Shown here: positions 63,473 through 64,000 of the stretch, in pieces
Layout: every line of letters begins with the position of its first letter
Numbering within the stretch: position 1 is the stretch's first letter
Source: Clostridiales bacterium
GTDB lineage: Bacteria > Bacillota > Clostridia > Lachnospirales > Lachnospiraceae
NCBI GenBank assembly: GCA_022770525.1
Contig: JALEHN010000066.1
Location: 48,614 to 112,613 of the forward strand
Direction: 5' to 3'
DNA: 64,000 nucleotides
Position numbers and translations under genes: made by a program
The notes under the pieces: model-generated
What the model saw: the letters and a program-made list of their open reading frames with translations, nothing else
Databases searched by the model: none
What the model was told of the DNA's origin: nothing

Positions 63473-64000
63473 CTAGCACCTCTCGCATACCACTTTACAG
63501 CGTTTCCTGCAGAAAGCGATACCGTAGATCAGCACATCTGTCCTGCCATCATTGCGAAGCCTTTCGTCATATTGCTTTTCTCTGATCTGCCTCAGTGCTT
63601 TCGCACAGGCTTTCTCAAGTCCTGCAACGCTGGATGCATATTTTACCTCAATAACGATTCCCGCATCTGGGTCTTCCGGTTCAATCAGGATATCACTGAA
63701 GCCATCCCCGGATTTTGCATTGGACAAAATCAGCCAGTTTTCTTCACTCCGGAGTAAGCCCAGCAGCAAACCGTGGTAAAAATTCTCTTTTTTATCCGCC
63801 GGAGCCTTCGCATCCAAAACGCTGATCATCCGGTTCAGGATGATGTTAAGCCGTTTTTCTATCCCCTCCGGCTCTCCTTTTAAGAATGCCCGGCAGAACT
63901 CACGCATGGGCTTTTCCTCATCTGCCATACGTTCCCGGAACCATTCCTGTATCTGTAAAATAAAAACTTCCCGCACCTCCCGGTTGGGAATCACTAGCTT
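63473..64000 (-). CDS. PD-(D/E)XK nuclease domain protein (AAA-ATPase-like/DUF1703 type), C-terminal part
   Basis: This is the C-terminal 175 or so residues of a protein that continues past base 64000, reading KLVIPNREVREVF at the edge. A PD-(D/E)XK-like core is seen: GFSDILIEP supplies the Asp and IVIEVKYA the E-x-K. The ending YGIAFCRKRCKVVC is characteristic of the large AAA-ATPase-like/DUF1703 family common in gut Clostridia. The GTG at 63994 is not likely to be the start. The role of these proteins is unsettled. Confidence 0.75.
   Translation of the reverse strand, partial: KLVIPNREVREVFILQIQEWFRERMADEEKPMREFCRAFLKGEPEGIEKRLNIILNRMISVLDAKAPADKKENFYHGLLLGLLRSEENWLILSNAKSGDGFSDILIEPEDPDAGIVIEVKYASSVAGLEKACAKALRQIREKQYDERLRNDGRTDVLIYGIAFCRKRCKVVCERC

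Overview
The window looks like chromosomal DNA from a low-to-mid GC Clostridia, most likely a gut Lachnospiraceae. The evidence is the gene order pyrH-frr-uppS-cdsA-dxr-rseP-ispG-polC, the Gram-positive PolC-type replicase, the strong GGAGG ribosome-binding sites, the sigma-A promoters with 16-17 bp spacers, and family types such as YkvI, CarD, AGCS, MATE and SPFH plus an RHH protein. No rRNA, tRNA, integrase, transposase or CRISPR array was seen. The assignment rests on gene content read by eye, not on a search.

Layout. 1-7.2 kb: a partial ABC-F ATPase, a sialate O-acetylesterase, an aminotransferase, MgtC, a LysR regulator and a second ABC-F protein whose second ATP site is degenerate. 7.2-8.9 kb: an AT-rich AAA+/DUF4143 gene behind a 33-bp minisatellite. 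Its stop codon abuts the truncated 3' end of an M29-type aminopeptidase gene. 8.9-14.1 kb: VanZ, a small membrane protein, pyrE, a Ca2+/cation antiporter, and an SPFH/RHH pair. 14.3-20.6 kb: one minus-strand operon holding a NifH-like ATPase with both cluster cysteines, an N-acyl-D-amino-acid deacylase, and a complete spermidine/putrescine importer (potABCD). 20.7-31.5 kb: the housekeeping block polC, ispG, rseP, dxr, cdsA, uppS, frr, pyrH. It covers DNA replication, MEP isoprenoid synthesis, undecaprenyl and phospholipid precursors, and ribosome recycling. 31.5-40.6 kb: rhomboid, NUDIX, amidase, PHP, YkvI, MATE, amidohydrolase, CarD, a ketopantoate-reductase-like protein and endonuclease III. 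40.7-44.8 kb: a structured 130-bp element, a Gfo/Idh/MocA oxidoreductase, and a GH42 beta-galactosidase coupled to an SGNH esterase. 44.8-49.9 kb: an ABC-2 transporter operon containing a repeat-rich membrane protein and a double-module permease. 50-55.1 kb: an SsuABC-like importer with an 8-oxoguanine glycosylase, an alanine/Na+ symporter and a 38-residue zinc-ribbon ORF. 55.2-64 kb: an ABC exporter, two hybrid histidine kinases each broken by a single lesion (one frameshift, one amber stop), a metallophosphoesterase remnant, and a partial PD-(D/E)XK protein.

Two themes run through the window. First, short tandem duplications (units of 18-51 bp, several of 33-34 bp) recur at gene ends, in promoters and inside coding regions, suggesting a genome prone to minisatellite formation. 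Second, the right-hand end carries several recently decayed genes. The strongest candidate for an undescribed functional unit is the NifH-like/deacylase/polyamine-importer operon. Start codons below were chosen by ribosome-binding site and family length where these disagree with the longest reading frame.
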